A stretch of 9,085 bases of DNA from assembly GCA_022729635.1 (NCBI GenBank), contig DZAU01000059.1:1-9085 (forward strand), read 5' to 3'. Position 1 is the stretch's first letter. Every line of letters starts with the position of its first letter. Below, piece after piece: positions 7,731-9,085 of the stretch. This DNA is from Flavobacterium psychrophilum. Lineage in GTDB: Bacteria; Bacteroidota; Bacteroidia; Flavobacteriales; Flavobacteriaceae. The notes beneath the pieces were generated by a model, which was not told the DNA's origin, ran no database searches, and saw only the letters and a program-made list of their open reading frames with translations. Both the position numbers and the translations under genes were made by a program.

Positions 7731-8030
7731 GTAACTTATAACCTGAGTCAGATTAAAAAAATTTAACCACATAGAATTATTGAAAAATGTAATATTCAAA
7801 TATTTTTCATAAGCATTTTATTAGCTCCTAGCTATGCCCCGAGTCTCGCCAAGGCGGATGAACAGACGAAGTAAAACTATGATATGCAAAGCAACTTTCT
7901 ATTAAAAAGCAAAATTTATTCGAGCCTGTACTGAACGTAGCCGAAGTATGGTTGAAACTTTTTAATAACTATCGAGTTCAGATTTGAAAGATACCATCCT
8001 CAAAACCGAAAACATCAAATAAATTTCAGA
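7731..8030. other. Non-coding stretch with repeat-like blocks
   Basis: No credible gene is present in this 300-bp stretch. It holds an A/T hairpin (TGAAAAAT 7781-7788 with ATTTTTCA 7802-7809) without a following T run, so at best a weak terminator. Two blocks are richer in G+C than the rest: 7837-7870, around CGCCAAGGCGGATG, and 7921-7959, around GAACGTAGCCGAAG. From memory both resemble short dispersed intergenic repeats of Bacteroidota, as does AACCACATAGAA at 7765-7776, but that was not tested. It probably forms the 3' untranslated part of the receptor transcript. Confidence 0.5.
7921..7959. repeat. Candidate dispersed intergenic repeat
   Basis: The block containing CTGAACGTAGCCGAAG is, on the minus strand, CTTCGGCTACGTTCAG. 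This is close to the family of CTTCGACTACGCTCAG-type sequences I recall as recurring between genes in many Flavobacteria. Only one copy is in the window, so its repeat nature rests on recall and not on the sequence shown. Confidence 0.35.
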
Positions 8031-8085
8031 AACACATTGCCAATTGATGATTAAAGTTTAATCATCAATTGGCAATGTGTTTTTA
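8031..8085 (+). terminator. Very long perfect-hairpin terminator
   Basis: The arms 8031-8055 and 8057-8081 are exact inverted complements over 25 bases around a single central G; in practice the loop opens to a few more bases. Five T bases (8080-8084) overlap and follow the + strand end of the stem, so it reads as an intrinsic terminator for the receptor transcript. It is also the last stable structure before the AT-rich leader of the HYR gene and would insulate it. On the minus strand no clean T run follows. Confidence 0.75.
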
Positions 8086-8469
8086 TACTTCATAAGAGCC
8101 AAAAATATTTTATTTCTCTTTCTCCCTCTGAGAAAAAATAAATGTATACTAAAAATATCATAACCCTATCTTATTTTTTATAATGCCGATTCGTTTGTTA
8201 AATCTTAGTTTTTTGAAACAAAAAATTTTTCCTAATAACAAAATAATTATTTTATATTTTTTGTAGGTTTTATATCTCATTTATAAAATTAATTATGTAC
8301 TTTATCGTTTTTTTTTGTTTTTTATCGCTATTTGTGAAAATGATTTCTATTTTTACTTTACAAGAAAGACATATTCGCTTTATATTATTTTCAAAAAAAA
8401 TATAAAAATGCCATAGTCAAAAAGGAAAAATTAAATCTAAAGTATAGATTGAATGTTTTTTTTAAAATT
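8086..8469. other. AT-rich non-coding leader region of the HYR gene
   Basis: About 384 bp of extremely A/T-rich DNA carry no plausible gene on either strand. It contains homopolymers T9 (8308-8316), A8 (8394-8401) and T8 (8456-8463), a small repeat of TTTATCG (8301-8307, 8321-8327), and a weak 6-bp hairpin (8434-8439 with 8445-8450) just before the T8 tract. No convincing TAnnTTTG box was found near the gene, so the promoter is undefined. The length and composition suggest a regulatory leader or curved DNA, but nothing specific can be named. Confidence 0.5.
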
Positions 8470-9085
8470 ATGAAGAAAAAATACAATTTATTTATTCTAC
8501 TATTTTTATACTCTCTGTATAACTACGGACAGTGTTTTCCAGATACTACTCCACCAATTATTATTCCTGGTCTAGACCAATCCTCTTTTACGCCTTTAGA
8601 AAGTTGTTCAACAACAATAACCGTAAACGATGCTATTTTCAGTGATAACTGTTCTGGTATTGTTTTGTTAGAGTTTACTTTAACTGGCTCAACAACATCA
8701 GTTGCTATTTCAGGACAAGTAGGAACTTATTCTTTCAACCAAGGAGTGACCACCATAAATTATACAGTAACCGATAGCTCTGGAAATACTGCTACAGCTA
8801 CTCAAGTGGTGACTGTGACTGATAATGTGAATCCAACCATTAGCACTCTTCCAGTTTCGGCTACAACGAACACGGGTTGTACTGCGACTGGCGTGGTTTT
8901 GACTGCTCCAACAACTGCTGATAATTGTTCCGTTGCGTCTGTGACGAATAATCATCCTTCTACAACTTTTCCTTTAGGAAACACAACTGTAACTTGGACG
9001 GTTACCGATGGTGCTGGAAATACGGCTTCGGCTACTCAAGTGGTGACTGTGACTGATAATGTGAATCCAACCATTAGCACTCTTC
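8470..9085 (+). CDS. HYR-repeat secreted surface protein (5' part only)
   Basis: An open frame runs from the ATG at 8470 without a stop to the window edge, giving the first 205 residues of a longer protein. Residues 1-21 form a signal peptide (MKKKYNLFILLF, ending near YNYGQ). What follows is tandem HYR-type Ig-like beta domains: unit 1 about residues 25-115, unit 2 about 116-193, then a third beginning. Each has two cysteines in like places (C46 and C61; C137 and C153), the latter in a DNCS motif, and the strand signature YTVTDSSGNTATATQVVTV or WTVTDGAGNTASATQVVTV. HYR domains are linked to adhesion; in Bacteroidota such proteins are usually long, exported, and end in a type IX secretion sorting domain, which would lie outside this window. 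The residues are Thr- and Val-rich and charge-poor, unlike the neighbouring genes. It is likely a cell-surface or gliding-type adhesin; the exact ligand is unknown. Confidence 0.88.
   Translation, partial: MKKKYNLFILLFLYSLYNYGQCFPDTTPPIIIPGLDQSSFTPLESCSTTITVNDAIFSDNCSGIVLLEFTLTGSTTSVAISGQVGTYSFNQGVTTINYTVTDSSGNTATATQVVTVTDNVNPTISTLPVSATTNTGCTATGVVLTAPTTADNCSVASVTNNHPSTTFPLGNTTVTWTVTDGAGNTASATQVVTVTDNVNPTISTL
8797..8851 (+). repeat. HYR coding repeat, copy 1
   Basis: These 55 bases recur exactly at 9031-9085, 234 bp (78 codons) later. They encode the end of one HYR unit and the start of the next (ATQVVTVTDNVNPTISTL). The identity includes third codon positions, pointing to recent duplication or gene conversion between units. 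Confidence 0.9.
9031..9085 (+). repeat. HYR coding repeat, copy 2 (continues past the window)
   Basis: This is an exact copy of 8797-8851. It runs into the window edge while still identical, so its true length and the number of further copies are unknown. The 78-codon period matches one HYR domain. Confidence 0.9.

Noticed and set aside
7578..7799. Minus-strand open frame overlapping the receptor's 3' end
   Set aside because: It is mostly antisense to the conserved barrel C-terminus and shows no start signal or motif.
8434..8463. Terminator just before the HYR gene (6-bp hairpin then T8)
   Set aside because: The stem is weak and A/T-rich, separated from the T run, and lies in the gene's own leader, so chance in AT-rich DNA is likelier.
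8710..8955. Minus-strand open frame within the HYR gene
   Set aside because: The + strand reading gives clear HYR domains with a signal peptide; the minus frame is His/Ser-rich low-complexity shadow.
8797..9085. CRISPR-like repeat array
   Set aside because: The repeats lie in frame at one protein-domain period (234 bp) and encode HYR strands; the spacing is far too long for CRISPR.

Overview
The window looks like chromosomal DNA from a Bacteroidota bacterium of the family Flavobacteriaceae, most likely Flavobacterium or a close relative. The reasons are low G+C, A-rich translation starts mostly without Shine-Dalgarno sites, -7 boxes resembling TAnnTTTG, a carboxypeptidase-regulatory-like TonB-dependent receptor, and a secreted HYR-repeat protein. 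The species was inferred without any database search.

Layout, left to right. (1) 39-941 (+) encodes a complete XerD-type tyrosine recombinase. It converges on rny, and a long imperfect hairpin at 941-1010 separates the two and probably terminates both. (2) 1018-3381 (-) is a housekeeping cluster. Read in the direction of transcription it holds a small ZapB-like coiled-coil protein, the FtsZ-ring protein ZapA, an apparent 6S RNA (2608-2761), and ribonuclease Y. A near-consensus Bacteroidota promoter (3410-3439) drives it. (3) 3550-7730 (+) is a divergent two-gene unit: a secreted M23 (LytM-like) endopeptidase and, after a 5-nt gap and with a TTG start, an 821-residue TonB-dependent receptor. 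(4) 7731-8469 has no gene. Its first part is a patchwork with short GC-richer blocks that look like dispersed repeats, then comes a perfect 25-bp inverted repeat (terminator), then about 385 bp of very AT-rich leader with homopolymer tracts. (5) From 8470 (+) begins a signal-peptide-bearing HYR-repeat surface protein, cut by the window end, with 55 bp of exactly repeated DNA 234 bp apart.

How they fit together: the left two thirds is core cell-cycle and RNA machinery (chromosome dimer resolution, Z-ring assembly, RNA polymerase control by 6S RNA, mRNA decay), followed by envelope functions (peptidoglycan hydrolysis and outer-membrane transport) and then a probable adhesin. I see no CRISPR array, transposase, prophage, toxin-antitoxin pair or defence system. 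I do not think the window holds a clearly new system. The most worthwhile items are the 6S RNA and its structure, the peptidase-receptor pair with its TTG start, the exact HYR repeats, and the repeat-like blocks at 7731-8030.
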